From contig UYJD01000004.1 of assembly GCA_900618795.1 (NCBI GenBank), forward strand, positions 1,508,347 to 1,572,346: 64,000 nucleotides of DNA, in the 5' to 3' direction. This DNA is from Cyanodermella asteris. Its lineage: Eukaryota > Ascomycota > Lecanoromycetes > Ostropales > Stictidaceae. Below are positions 11,044 through 21,165 of this stretch, piece after piece. The translations under genes were made by a program, and so were the position numbers. The first letter of the stretch is position 1. The number at the start of each line of letters is the position of its first letter. Under the pieces are notes generated by a model that had not been told where the DNA came from, did not search any database, and saw only the letters and a program-made list of their open reading frames with translations.

Positions 11044-12747
11044 TCAAGCCTTTTCGTCACCTCCCTCTCTGTTCATAATCTCCTCTCTGTCCACGGCATA
11101 TTTGCTTCGCTTCCTGATCTTCTGCCCTTGGGAGTACAATACGTACGGTACAGGTATCAGCAATGTGCTCAGAATTCCAAGTATCGTCAAGGGCCAATGG
11201 ACTCCAAGGTTGGAGTAGAACGGAAACCCAACGACAGTCATACCGCCTGCAGCCCAATATCGCATCAACGTTACGATCGTCAGCGCGCTCGCGCTCATTA
11301 CTTCATAACTGTCAATGATGTACATGTACGCGCTCAGGAAGACGCTCAAGATACCAAAGCCGAACAGCACGCTCGCGGTTATGCCACTCCAAGGTGATAT
11401 GCTGGCGTAATTTGTCCAGCCCATCCAGAACAAGGAGATTGGAATTGCTTGAGCACCTCCCCACATGACATATAGAAGGCGGACTTCAGGTCGGATCCGA
11501 TTCCCCTTGCCATTGTCGCCACGCCTTTCAAGGTCTTTGTTCGTGTAGACAAGGACCGGGTAGACGGAGATGCAGCCGAGGACCACACCCACGAAAATGC
11601 CAACGAAGATTGTGTAGGTCAGGCCCTGGGATATGCCGTAGGTTTCGGTGAAGATGAACTCGTAGCCGTCCAAGAATGTGAAGAGGACAATGTACACGAC
11701 CGACATGTACAAGCCGAAGAGAAACACGATGGGCTCCGTGATGAGGACAAATGGGCGGAGCATCGTGTTCTTCAGTATGCTTCCCAGATCTCCCGATGAA
11801 ACTTCGTGTTCGGCCTTGAACCGATCATCGCCAGTGATCTTGCGCAAATGACCGGCTTTGTATTTGAGGAGGCGCGAAGCCATAGTCTCAGGTTGGAAAG
11901 CGACGGTGATTGCGAAGACAAGGCCGGTGCCGATAAGCACTACCCAATCCCCCAATCGCCAGTTGAGATACGGCGACGGGCCGATCCAAGCACCGATGAC
12001 GGGGCCAAGTGCAGGGCCGCCAAAGCCAGAGATTCCGAATATGGGAAACGCCCAAGACTTCTCCTTTGGATTCCACAGATCTGACATGCTTCCACCGGCT
12101 ACCGTCAACGGAGTACTGCCGCAGAAACCTGCAAGAAAGCGGAAGATGATTTGTGCTGCGAAATTCGGGGCCAATGCAGTTGCCATGAGCCAAATCATGA
12201 AGAGAAAAAGTGTCGAAATATACACAAGGCCGCGGCCGAGAAGCTCAGAAAGTGGGCCGGAAACCAAAACACCACAGCCGAAGCCGATGAGAAACAGAGC
12301 AGTGGCGAGGGACTCGGCGACATCAGAGACCCCAAGGTCTTGCGCAGCTTGCTTGGCAGTTGCAGAATCGATTGAAGAGGCCGCCGTGACGATCAAACCG
12401 ATGGCAGAGACGATCAAGGTGGCGTTCAGGCGTTTGGCATTGCTCCAGTTGCGCGGGTTTTGCGGATCGGTGCCTGAGTCAAAGTCGACGCGGAGGTATT
12501 GCATCTTCTTGCCGTCTTGTTCATGTTCTTCGAGTGAAACGTCTGGGAGTTTTGTGTATAGGGCTGTTTGGTCATCTTTGGGTACCGGCTTGTCCGATTC
12601 GTCCTGGCTCGGGCTGTTATTGGCGGTCATTCCACTCAAACGGGGATCACGAGGTTGAGAAGTCGCATCACTGCGGTCGTCCTTCAGGGAGCCGAGTTGC
12701 TCGTCGACCTGCTTGCAAATGTTTCGATATTGCCAATAGAGCGCCAT
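11044..12747 (-). CDS. MFS exporter, DHA1 family (drug:H+ antiporter, TPO/FLU1-like)
   Basis: A single exon of 567 residues. Residues 1-95 are a hydrophilic cytosolic tail; DPQNPRNWSNAKR marks the usual entry into transmembrane helix 1. Twelve hydrophobic segments follow. Motif A is seen as GPLSELLGRG between helices 2 and 3, and an antiporter-type motif C as GFGGPALGPVIGAW in helix 5. The tail ends in basic and acidic residues. DHA1 members export drugs, polyamines or small metabolites at the plasma membrane by proton antiport; the substrate here is not known. The start at 12747 has a good ACCATGG context, but an in-frame reading frame with its own ATG at 12933 lies just upstream, separated by one TGA (see separate entry), so the true N-terminus is uncertain. 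No backbone biosynthetic gene is adjacent. Confidence 0.85.
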   Translation of the reverse strand: MALYWQYRNICKQVDEQLGSLKDDRSDATSQPRDPRLSGMTANNSPSQDESDKPVPKDDQTALYTKLPDVSLEEHEQDGKKMQYLRVDFDSGTDPQNPRNWSNAKRLNATLIVSAIGLIVTAASSIDSATAKQAAQDLGVSDVAESLATALFLIGFGCGVLVSGPLSELLGRGLVYISTLFLFMIWLMATALAPNFAAQIIFRFLAGFCGSTPLTVAGGSMSDLWNPKEKSWAFPIFGISGFGGPALGPVIGAWIGPSPYLNWRLGDWVVLIGTGLVFAITVAFQPETMASRLLKYKAGHLRKITGDDRFKAEHEVSSGDLGSILKNTMLRPFVLITEPIVFLFGLYMSVVYIVLFTFLDGYEFIFTETYGISQGLTYTIFVGIFVGVVLGCISVYPVLVYTNKDLERRGDNGKGNRIRPEVRLLYVMWGGAQAIPISLFWMGWTNYASISPWSGITASVLFGFGILSVFLSAYMYIIDSYEVMSASALTIVTLMRYWAAGGMTVVGFPFYSNLGVHWPLTILGILSTLLIPVPYVLYSQGQKIRKRSKYAVDREEIMNREGGDEKA

Positions 12748-12762
12748 GGTAGCGTGCCGGTA

Positions 12763-12933
12763 TCAATCCTTGAACATTCGTAGTACAATCAAATAAGAAT
12801 ACCACAGATATAAGATGATCATGAACACTGGTCCCTCGAGAAAGAACCTGGTCACCAGCACGATAGAGACAACCTGGTAGGGGAGGAGTGCATCCAGAAC
12901 CCCAGCGAGGGACTCGACTTGGGTAGTGGCCAT
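12763..12933 (-). other. In-frame 56-codon upstream reading frame with a membrane segment
   Basis: An ATG at 12933-12931 opens 56 codons ending in TGA at 12765-12763. It starts MATTQVESLAGVLDALLPY and contains a long hydrophobic stretch (VVSIVLVTRFFLEGPVF, then MIILYLWYSYLIVLRMF). Five codons after the TGA comes the transporter ATG, in the same frame. It may be a translated leader that controls the transporter, a stop-readthrough N-terminus, or part of a first exon joined by a weak GTTGTC donor to the acceptor just before VDEQLGS. The sequence alone does not decide. Confidence 0.35.
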
Positions 12934-13672
12934 GTTATAAGAAAGGGTGTCGGATGTACTTCCGTGTTATGACTTCGAAGTCCAAGAAGATGTTGCTGGC
13001 TGACGTGCTTCAGGCCATTTGCAGTCGAAAGTAGATACGGGTCTGAGAGTTTGTGGTAAGCAACGGCGCAGGCGTCGATTTAACCTGCAAATGACTTGCA
13101 ATTGTGGTGAACTAGATGGAAGGACGACAATCCACGATGATCGAATGCATGGTCGAGGTAATGATGAGAGGATGAGACGGCATTATTTGATGCGCTGATG
13201 TCACTCGATCGACCTCGATCGCTCCGAGCCGTCCGTAGGTAAGCTTTCTCGGAAGATGCTTGGCATCAAACACCACGGACACGATCGATCCTGGGCTGTG
13301 ATTCGCACTCAGAGGGCTCGAGACCAATGCCAGTAGGAGGCTGCAAACTAGACATCAATCATGAAAGGTTACGACACATGATTCAGCTCGACATTGCGCA
13401 AGTTCACCGTGGGACGCCCTGGGCCCAGCCGTCCCAGTGATTGCCAAAGCTATGCGAAGCGGCTGCCAGAGGCCGGATTTGCAGGGCATGCGAGATGGTA
13501 CTGCTAAGCTCTTTGATGAGAGTACGAGAGAGTTGGTAAGTTCGGGTCGACCATATTTGATACAGACGCTATGTTCAAAACTCATGCCTTGTTATCTCTG
13601 CTACACGGGTCCCCCCGCTCCATGAAACTCAAAAGCCTGCGAATAACGGCCTATGTCTCAAAACTGAGCACT
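12934..13672. other. Intergenic, left flank of a MITE
   Basis: Upstream of the MFS transporter. Open frames on both strands are short and featureless. No repeat seen before the MITE boundary at 13673. Confidence 0.4.
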
Positions 13673-13674
13673 TA

Positions 13675-13946
13675 AGATAGGGCAGGGGTATCAAACGTTA
13701 ATTGCAATTCTCGACCATTTTCGACCGCGCGCCTGGCGATGCCAATCGCCGCTTTCAGCCAGGCAGCATAAGTGGCTCTAGGGGGCCCCTGGTGGCAGGC
13801 TTCTGGGTTGCAAAGCCATATTCAGACCTAGTGAGCCCAGCAAAGCGCGGAAAAGGGCAGTTGACGAGGCGGTCACATTGGTTTCTAAGCAGACCTTGTC
13901 CCCGTTCAAAAAGCCTCAAATAACGTTTGATACCCCTGCCCTATCT
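13675..13946. mobile_element. MITE with perfect terminal inverted repeats and TA target duplication
   Basis: The left end AGATAGGGCAGGGGTATCAA (continuing to 13700) and the right end (13921-13946) are exact reverse complements over 26 bp, or 28 bp counting the flanking TA on each side. The element is 272 bp and the TA at both edges fits a Tc1/mariner-type target duplication. The interior has no transposase and no convincing reading frame, so it is non-autonomous. Perfect end identity suggests recent movement. No second copy was noticed in this window. Confidence 0.82.
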
Positions 13947-13948
13947 TA

Positions 13949-14637
13949 GGCCCCTTTGTCGCACCCCTGGTAGCGCACGTGCAGGATGAATGACGCTAAT
14001 GTATTTCTCCCCGGCATGGCTCGAAGCCAGGTCCCGCAAGCTCATTGGAGGTACGGCGTCCGATCTGTTCTCAAATAGTCAAACCCCAGTGGTTCCCCGT
14101 AATGATGGTTCTGTCCGAGAATTTTTAGAAAGCAAGGCTGTAACTCTCACGTTGAAAAGCGACCTTCAATTATCGGTCCAATTACTTTCTCGGCAGGATT
14201 CTTCAGCTATGGCTGAATGGGTGAAGACTTGTCGATGCACGCATCAACGTGGGGGTTTCACACCTTCCCCTACAGATGATTCGACCGGATATGAAAGGGG
14301 CATATCGACCCTCCAGGACCGACAGCACGTCCCCCCGCGAGCCGCATCTCAAATGTCGTGGCAAACCTACACAACGCTCGGCGCTCGCGGCTCTTTCGTC
14401 TGAGCTCAAAACTATGGTATGCACTTGCTAAAAATCCCTGTCGCCGCACTTCTGCGTGGCTGCGAGTGAGTGGGGTCTTCTGGGAATACCCAAGCGAGAT
14501 GTCTGCCCATACCGCAGACCGATGAATGGTGTCTACAAATACAATCTCAAGAGTTATCTTTCCTGCAACTTCTACTCTTGCTCAGCTTTCATCTCTCTGT
14601 GTGTGTCACTCTCCCTCTAGTGCCATCTGTTGCAACC
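13949..14637. other. Intergenic; upstream of pectin methylesterase
   Basis: Spacer and promoter region. The last ~80 bases before the ATG are pyrimidine-rich (CT-rich leader typical of fungal genes). An open frame at 13990-14403 is not protein-like. Confidence 0.4.
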
Positions 14638-15729
14638 ATGCGCTGGTCTGTTCCAATCTCTTTGCTGGCATGCATTGCTGCTGCTGCTCCCGCTCCTGCT
14701 GCCGTGGGAGCTGCCGCCGCCGCGACATCGCCAGCTTCAGGTGCTGTCATCGTTGACGCGACTGGCAAGCACAGTAGCTATAAGACTGTGCAGTCTGGTG
14801 TTGATGCTCTATCTACTACTGCGACGGGCACCCAGAATCTCTTCATCTATCCCGGTAAGTGCAAGGCCCCCACGACGGGAACAGTCTCCGTACGATTGAT
14901 CCATACCTGACGTTACTAACGACTGCAAGGCGTCTACAGTGAACAAGTTTACATTCCCAGCCGCAAAGCCAACCTCATCGTTCAAGGCTACACCACAGAC
15001 AGCTCTTCCTACAAATCCAACAGAGTCAACATCACTCACAGCCTGTCCTTAGCATCCGCAAGCAATGACGACGCAACCGCCACCGTCCGAAACTGGGCCA
15101 CCAACACCAAGTTTTACAACTTGAATATCCTCAACACCTTCGGCCACACCAGTACCAACGGCCAAGCACTTGCCGTCTCCGCTTACGCCGCAAACCAAGG
15201 CTACTACGGAGTCGGCTTGTACGGGTACCAGGACACTCTCCTCGCCAACACCGGCACCCAGCTCTACGCCAGATCCTACATCCAAGGTGCCGTCGACTTC
15301 ATCTTCGGCCAGCATGCTCAAGCCTGGCTTGAGTCTATCGATATCTACACCATCTCCGGCGGTGCCATCACTGCTTCAGGTCGCGCTGATTCGTCGGACG
15401 CTAGCTGGTATGTGATCAACAACAGCAACGTCAAAGGCTCGAACAGTGCCGGAACGACGTACCTCGGCAGGCCATGGGGCGACTATGCGCGCGTCACTGT
15501 GCAGAACACCGCACTATCGAGCGTCGTAAATTCGGCCGGTTGGGAGCAGTGGAACAGCGGCGATGCCAGGACAGATCACGTCACGCTTGAGGAGTACAAC
15601 AATTCCGGCACGGGTGCGTCAGGTACCAGGGCGAGCTTTAGCACTGAGCTGAGTAGTGCGAGGAAGATTACAGATGTTCTGGGCAGCTCGTATGCGAGCC
15701 AGTTCTATGTCGATACTAGCTATCTGTGA
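14638..15729 (+). CDS. Secreted pectin methylesterase (carbohydrate esterase family 8)
   Basis: Exons 14638-14854 and 14930-15729 give 338 residues. The enzyme removes methyl esters from plant pectin outside the cell, exposing it to polygalacturonases and lyases. MRWSVPISLLACIAAAAPA is a clear signal peptide, followed by an Ala-rich linker and the right-handed beta-helix domain from VIVDATGKHSSYKTVQSGVD. Active-site residues are in place: Gln173 and Asp174 in GYQDTL, Asp195 in GAVDFIFG, and Arg253 in LGRPW. The 75-nt intron is phase 1 and joins IYPG to VYSEQVYIPS, as in other fungal members. The C-terminus is complete. The enzyme points to life on or in plant material. The gene lies 690 bp from the MITE. 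Confidence 0.93.
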
Positions 15730-16588
15730 GCTAATAGAGCGCGAATTACGGCTATCAGTTTGGCATGCTTAAGTTCTGCTCAGAGTACTCCTGATCAGAG
15801 TAGCCTGCTTCAGAATCTCTTTGCCAATAACTTGTTATATAGCCACAGAAATTGGTCTACAGCCATTGTCTTGAATACCTGCGAGACTGTGAAGATTGAT
15901 TTTTGTAGATACTTCCCTACTCGCAGACTCGTACGTTTAGATTTCAAGGCACGCAGATCGGCGCTTGCGCATTTTTTTTTTGGTTGATCCCTAAGAGTGT
16001 TGAGACTGCTAGGTGACGAGGCCCAGCACCGGCGTGGGCTTAAGCTCACGATTATGTAAGCGACTCACCAACCGATGGCTGCGCTCCATGTTCTTCGCAA
16101 ACAAGTTCTTTGAAGTCAATTGATCTCCTGGCACGATCATGATGATCCTACCGGGCCGCAATTTTGAGTACCCTTCAAGGCGTGGCATTCCAGACGAGTC
16201 CCCCCTGCAAGGCTAATACATGGATTTGACCTATTGGACGCACGAACACCGGGGGGTTACCAATGCTAGCTCAGGATTCATTGAATCGTGACATGCTACC
16301 ATCAGATACGCGGTTTGTATCGCGACGTACATCGGGGAGGAAGCCGATAATACAGAGATGCAAACACAAACAACCATTATGACAAGAGTAGCAATTATCA
16401 ATCAGATCGTCCTGTCAACAAGCGTCGCAACCGTTAGATTTGTGGCAACGCATGCTGTTCACTGAGCTATTCAGCAAACTCTGTGAACAGCATGGCAGGT
16501 ATAAGATGTTTCGGCCGTGCCCTGGAAACCATTGTCTGATTCATCTTCTGGCTGTTCGAGTCGGACCAGCTGTAGAGCCCTCGCTGTC
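15730..16588. other. Intergenic, no gene recognised
   Basis: About 860 bp after the pectin methylesterase. A T-run lies near 15972. No domain, repeat or RNA gene recognised. Confidence 0.4.
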
Positions 16589-17765
16589 ATGTTTGCACCC
16601 TATCGGAATCCCTGGTCTGGAGCCATCTCACCCCGCGAGCAAGTCATTTACAATAATCCTTGGTTTTTCGGCGATTCCTCTGAATACGTTCCCAGGTCTG
16701 GAGACATCCCACCCCGTCAGCAAGTCACCTACAACAATCCCTGGTTTTTTGCGGGTCCTCCTCAGTGGGTGCGCGATACGGCTGTTCTGCCGCATCAACC
16801 CACGGCGGCTTCAACCTGGGAGGCGCCTCAGAGCTTCACGCGCTCGCGATCGGGCTCCTCAACATGACACCCATACACGGCCCAATCAGTTGCAAAGCTC
16901 CCCGCCAGCCCACAGGCCTGCTTCTCAGCGCAGAGGTGCTGTCGATATTCGTACGCCGACTGGCCAGTACGGCAGACCGTTTTTCAATCACAATTGGCTC
17001 AGTCAAACCTCGGATCTGGTCGACCAAATTCCAGCAGACCGACTTGGCGCTTTTACACAATCTCAGCAAGCTTCGCAGGGAGATCGCCACGACGGTCACT
17101 TTGAAGACTCTGCCCCTGACGCCTTACATCGGTTCCCCTTCCAAATACCTGGATCGCAGTACTTTGAGAATCCACGCGCGGTTCCACCTCTCGGACCTCA
17201 CGCTATCCCCTTTGACGCCCAGTACCCGAGACGCAATCAAGAGCACACTCCAGAGCCTCGTCCAATCCTCAGCTTCCATCGGACACGCCCGAACGCAGCA
17301 AACACAGCCATAGACGCGTCTGAACTGAACACCATGTTGCCCGAAACTGTTTCCGCGAGTCCAACAGGGGTCGATGAGCTTTCTCGAAACATGGATGATG
17401 CGCTAATGAGGCTCAAAGACCAGCAGAGCCCAGATGCAGACGCAGCCCTATCCTTTCGCCTTGCATTCAACGTCGAGCGCATCGCAAAAATCATGGAAGA
17501 TCTCAAAGCGTGCCTTCCTCCCACCGACCAAGGTGAGGATCGAGTGATCAAGCTGCAAAGTCGGATTGATGAGCTTGAGCATCGTGTTCTGGACTTGGAG
17601 CACAAACTTGAACACAGCAGCTCTCATTCTCGGCCCGATTCCGCTTTCAGTGATTCGAGCAATATCTCCGGCGAGGACAGCCATGACAAGACGTATGAGA
17701 CTAGCAGCACGAGCGTTATGGAGAACCAAAAGCAGGACGGTGTCGGACAGGACTCTACAGTCTGA
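16589..17765 (+). CDS. Hypothetical disordered protein with an internal repeat and a C-terminal coiled coil
   Basis: Not a known family. The proposed exons are 16589-16768 and 16890-17765 (351 residues). The first part begins MFAPYRNPWSGAISP and carries two copies of a 27-residue unit (first copy RSGAISPREQVIYNNPWFF, second RSGDIPPRQQVTYNNPWFF) from an 81-bp tandem duplication. The differences keep the protein sequence, so that frame is coded. The later frame is different, so an intron is needed; GTGCGC at 16769 to CAATCAG at 16889 (121 nt, phase 0) fits. After ~170 disordered residues there is a coiled coil around RVIKLQSRIDELEHRVLDLE, then a Ser-rich tail. Past the stop, another frame stays open to 18006 with protein-like content (GDYLPVIYKLCDGQQ), so a further short intron (17715-17760 or 17740-17782) may extend the gene by ~80 codons. 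Start and end are both uncertain. Confidence 0.5.
16614..16768 (+). repeat. 81-bp in-frame tandem duplication
   Basis: Two units begin at about 16616 and 16697 with the same TCTGGAG motif and share CACCCCG, AGCAAGTCA and the run coding YNNPWFF. Most differences are synonymous or conservative, so selection on the protein is likely. The repeat lies inside the hypothetical coiled-coil gene. Confidence 0.65.
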
Positions 17766-18006
17766 GGGCGACTACTTGCCAGTCATCTACAAGCTCTGTG
17801 ATGGCCAGCAAAACTTTCATCGCCAGCCACATGTCGAGAGTGATGCAGAAGATTCATGTGAGGTTCCTCTCTACCTCGACCGATCCGAGCCCAAGATGCG
17901 CCCCTACAGCACCGGCCACTTTGAGAAGGCCTGCACCAAACTCCGGGCCTCGAAAGATGTGAAAGGCAAGGGCAGGGCGGATCAAAGAAGTACTGTGGTT
18001 TGGTGA

Positions 18007-19136
18007 TTATGTCGACGTGGGTGATATGTGGAGGCAATATTGTTGACGGATAGACTGATCTGTTATGGACTGTAACGACGGTGGCAATCTGATTGAATGA
18101 TTCTGCTTGGACATGGGCGACATAGACCAAAACAACAAATGATTGAATGACTTGTGACTTACATTTCTGTCCGTCCTATCTCATGTGACAACTGCCTGCA
18201 ACGCCTTTCTTCTTGGCATGGGACGTAACAGCTGGTCGGATGGTCTGCTATGCGCACAATGGGGCAGGCCGTCATTTATTGCAATAACTGATCACTGGAC
18301 TGCTGTGCCCAACATACCCCGTGTCGATGTTAAGCAGACGTCCGACTGAGCATTGTAGCCTCGTGGCTGTTGACACCAGGTAGCCTACTACATGACCACC
18401 TGAATTAGCCACCTTTTTTGCCATGGCTTCACGTATCTTACTCAATAATGTCGTACTAATAGCACTAACATTGATCGTACAACGCAGTACGAAGTCATAC
18501 TTCAGTATCGACCAACCCACTTTCCCTCACAAACATCAGTCCGTCACAAACACGTTCCACCGATGCATAGCACCATTCACCATGCAATCTCAGAACCCAT
18601 TGCATGAGACTCATCGTTGCCACGCTCAAACATGACCAGCACGGCAAGTAGCGCTGGCGTACGCGGCCCCCCTTCCACCCCCGCCGTCCTTGCCATGCGA
18701 AAGCCATCCGTATGTCTGGACCCAGCCAGACGATTCTCTTGTTTCATGTTGCTACATCAAGCCCCGCGAATGCGTCCCTTCCACGCCTCAGACGTCTCCG
18801 TCAGAAGAACATGGACCACACATTAGTCACACCATGACCAACCCAACTCAGGAAAACGCAACCGGACAAACAACAACCAGTTGATCCTTCAAAATCGCGG
18901 ACCCCTGCACAAATTTGATCTCCATCTCGCGGCATGAACTGCAGTTCGCGCACACCACCTTCAGTCTCCCTTCGAATCGCAGACAGAACGGAATCTGCTC
19001 GTTGCAGTCTTTCTGGGCCCTTCAAAGCAAACAGACAACCTTGGACTTGCTCTGAAAAACATCATTGTGCAACCAGATCAGAAATCAACACTCACAATAC
19101 AACAAAAGAGAACCTCAGCGGAGAATAAGTGAATAA
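18007..19136. other. Intergenic region before a GA microsatellite
   Basis: About 1.1 kb. Several open frames of 60-80 codons overlap each other on both strands; none stands out. No RNA gene recognised. Confidence 0.4.
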
Positions 19137-19160
19137 GAGAGAGAGAGAGAGAGAGAGAGA
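19137..19160. repeat. GA dinucleotide microsatellite
   Basis: Twelve uninterrupted GA units, 24 bases before the ATG of the small Cys/His protein. It would lie in that gene's leader or core promoter and could vary in length between strains. Confidence 0.9.
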
Positions 19161-19183
19161 ACAACCACCGGCAATCAGGGACA

Positions 19184-19399
19184 ATGTGCCGGCAAGAAAC
19201 ATACAAGTGCAAGCAGTGTCCGTTTGTCGCCTATGGGCCAATTCTACACAAGTGCCACGAAAGGGCCGACGAGGCCGGTGCTTGGCACTATGCGTATATC
19301 CTGGATTCTTATGCAATCGAGTGCTTGGATCACATTGGGGCCTCGGATCGGGGCTGGACTTACCATCGCTGCCAGACAGGAATACTGGAGAGGTTATAA
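19184..19399 (+). CDS. Hypothetical 71-residue Cys/His protein
   Basis: An ATG in ACAATG context opens 71 codons in one exon. Cysteines at 2, 9, 12, 24, 47 and 63 include a CKQC knuckle followed by HKC eleven residues later (YKCKQCPFVAYGPILHKCHE), which resembles a small zinc-binding ribbon. The rest is acidic and aromatic (WHYAYILDSYAIECLDH). No signal peptide. Small proteins with a similar layout occur in Dothideomycetes, but I cannot name a family. The amino-acid composition is much more protein-like than the two overlapping frames. Confidence 0.45.
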   Translation: MCRQETYKCKQCPFVAYGPILHKCHERADEAGAWHYAYILDSYAIECLDHIGASDRGWTYHRCQTGILERL

Positions 19400-19805
19400 G
19401 ACGTGGTTAATTGGAAGTATCAAGCAGATGTTAGGGCAACGGGTCTTGATGGAAGCTATGTGACAGGGAATGAATCATTTGCGCTTCCCACGAGAACCAG
19501 AGCATCGAGGGTGAGACCTGGACACACCGGAGATGATTAGTAGGCTATCGCGGCGAAATAGCAATCATGGCCTGAAACGCGTGCTGCCTTCGCCAAAGAC
19601 GTGTTTGCAACGGATTTGGAGCATTGGCTGCAATGCTCGCTGAACGAAGTCGTAGTGCGATGAGGGGCTCAGGGCCCACTTCGATGATTACGCTTTCATG
19701 GAATAGACGCATCCAATCGCCGCCGCAGAACGTCCAAGCAGCAGCGTCAACCATACGTAGCTTGAGCTGAATTGAACGATAACTCTAATATCAGACGTCA
19801 AAGCC
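19400..19805. other. Intergenic
   Basis: About 400 bp with the promoter of the methyltransferase gene. Nothing else seen. Confidence 0.4.
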
Positions 19806-20685
19806 ATGACCGAAGCCAATAACCTTCGCTTCGACGCGGAAGCAGCCGCCTGGGACCAAAATCCAGACGTGCATCTTGCAAGCAAGAATGCGCTTGAAGC
19901 TCTTCTACGAACGCATCCGAAGCTTGCTTCCGAAGGCGTCAAGACGACAGATGGTAGCTTACATATTCCTCTTGTGCCACGCTTATCCATAACTAAGCAC
20001 CGAGTACTACAATACTGTGCCTCGCGAGATCTTGAAGACCACGAGCTAACCACGTGAATCTCCAGTCATAGAAATAGGTTGCGGAACCGGTCTCTTGACA
20101 ATACCTGTTTCTCCGTACGTCAATTCGATCCTCGCCATCGACGCTTCCACTGGCATGATATCCGCTCTGGAAAGCAAGCTTTCTGCACCAACAGCGCCAC
20201 AGAACATTCGACCGCTCTCCATAATGCTAGAAGACCCTGAAGATCCCCAACTCCCTCCTGCCGGCTCTTCAGCCTCGCATGATGCCTCATCTTCCCGGCG
20301 TAAATTCGACCTTGCCCTCAGCCATCTTACCCTTCATCACATTCCCTCCATGGCCGACTTCCTCCGCACCATCCACGGGACCCTCAAACCCGGCACAGGT
20401 GAGATCTTTCTCACGGACTTTGAAGACTTTGGACCCGAAGCCAGAAAGTTCCATCCCGAAGCGAAGATGAATGGTGTCATGAGGGATGGTATTGCGAAGA
20501 GGGAGATTGAGGCCCTGTTACGAGAGATCGGCTTTGAGGACGTTGTAGTCGAAGTTGGATGGAGGCAGGAGAAGGACGTTGAGCGATGGGAAGGTGAGTG
20601 GGGTCCGCAAGGAAAGAAGCCGGAGGGTGATGTGGGAAGGATGGAGTTTCCATTCTTAGTTATGAGAGGACGAAGAAAGGATTAG
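19806..20685 (+). CDS. Class I SAM-dependent methyltransferase
   Basis: Exons 19806-19953 and 20066-20685 give 255 residues. The 112-nt intron is phase 1 and joins TTD to VIEIGCGTGLL, which is motif I of the Rossmann-like SAM-binding fold. Motif II-like Asp is seen in ILAIDAS, and RKFDLALSHLTLHHI is the typical post-II acidic and loop segment; FLRTIHGTLKPGTGEIFLTD is the conserved strand and loop before the variable C-terminus. The N-terminal ~50 residues (FDAEAAAWDQNPDVH) match fungal methyltransferases of the UbiE/Methyltransf_11 type. Methyl acceptor unknown. No signal peptide, so probably cytosolic. The stop is 57 bp before an assembly gap. Confidence 0.85.
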
Positions 20686-20742
20686 GTGCTGAGGGTTGGG
20701 GTGTCACGGACAAAGGAAAGACCGATCAGACGTCAGGGACGC

Positions 20743-20837
20743 NNNNNNNNNNNNNNNNNNNNNNNNNNNNNNNNNNNNNNNNNNNNNNNNNNNNNNNNNN
20801 NNNNNNNNNNNNNNNNNNNNNNNNNNNNNNNNNNNNN
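20743..20837. other. Assembly gap of 95 N
   Basis: A run of N between the methyltransferase and MLH3. The flanks are unique sequence. Together with the bases on each side (20686-21165) it makes a 480-bp gene-free stretch that must contain the MLH3 promoter. Confidence 0.99.
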
Positions 20838-21165
20838 TTACACTCGGCCCATCAGCAAGACTTGGTTCTCGCCGTCACTGATATGATATCAATCGGCCAA
20901 ATCTTGATCCGTTCCTTGACACCAAACTTCTGTACAACCTCGTCTCGTTGCTGAATTGTGCTTGGAGCTTGATTGGGGTTATCTGCTTGCTGCTTTATCG
21001 CGCTTGCAGCGTGCTTCTGGGACCGGTTGTTCTCTTAGATCAACTCAAATTGCTGTGGTACTGCACCTTCTTCAACATGATCTTGGAGCACGAACGAATT
21101 CTCGGGCTTCTGAACGTCTACGTCGGTCCATAACCTTGAGAGGGAGCTTGTTGCCTCGACAGCTC

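Noticed and set aside
10579-11397. 272-codon open frame on the plus strand
   Set aside because: Overlaps the MFS transporter 3' end in antisense and has random composition without any domain, signal or splice context.
11858-12658. 266-codon open frame antisense to the MFS transporter
   Set aside because: Shadow of the transporter's codon bias; the sense strand has clear motifs A and C.
12747-12765. Programmed readthrough by the TGA-CTA motif at the MFS leader
   Set aside because: The stop is followed by TAC, not CTA, so the known high-efficiency readthrough context is absent; other explanations were kept.
13990-14403. Open frame between the MITE and the pectin methylesterase
   Set aside because: Low-quality composition, no relation to transposases or to the MITE, overlaps nothing conserved.
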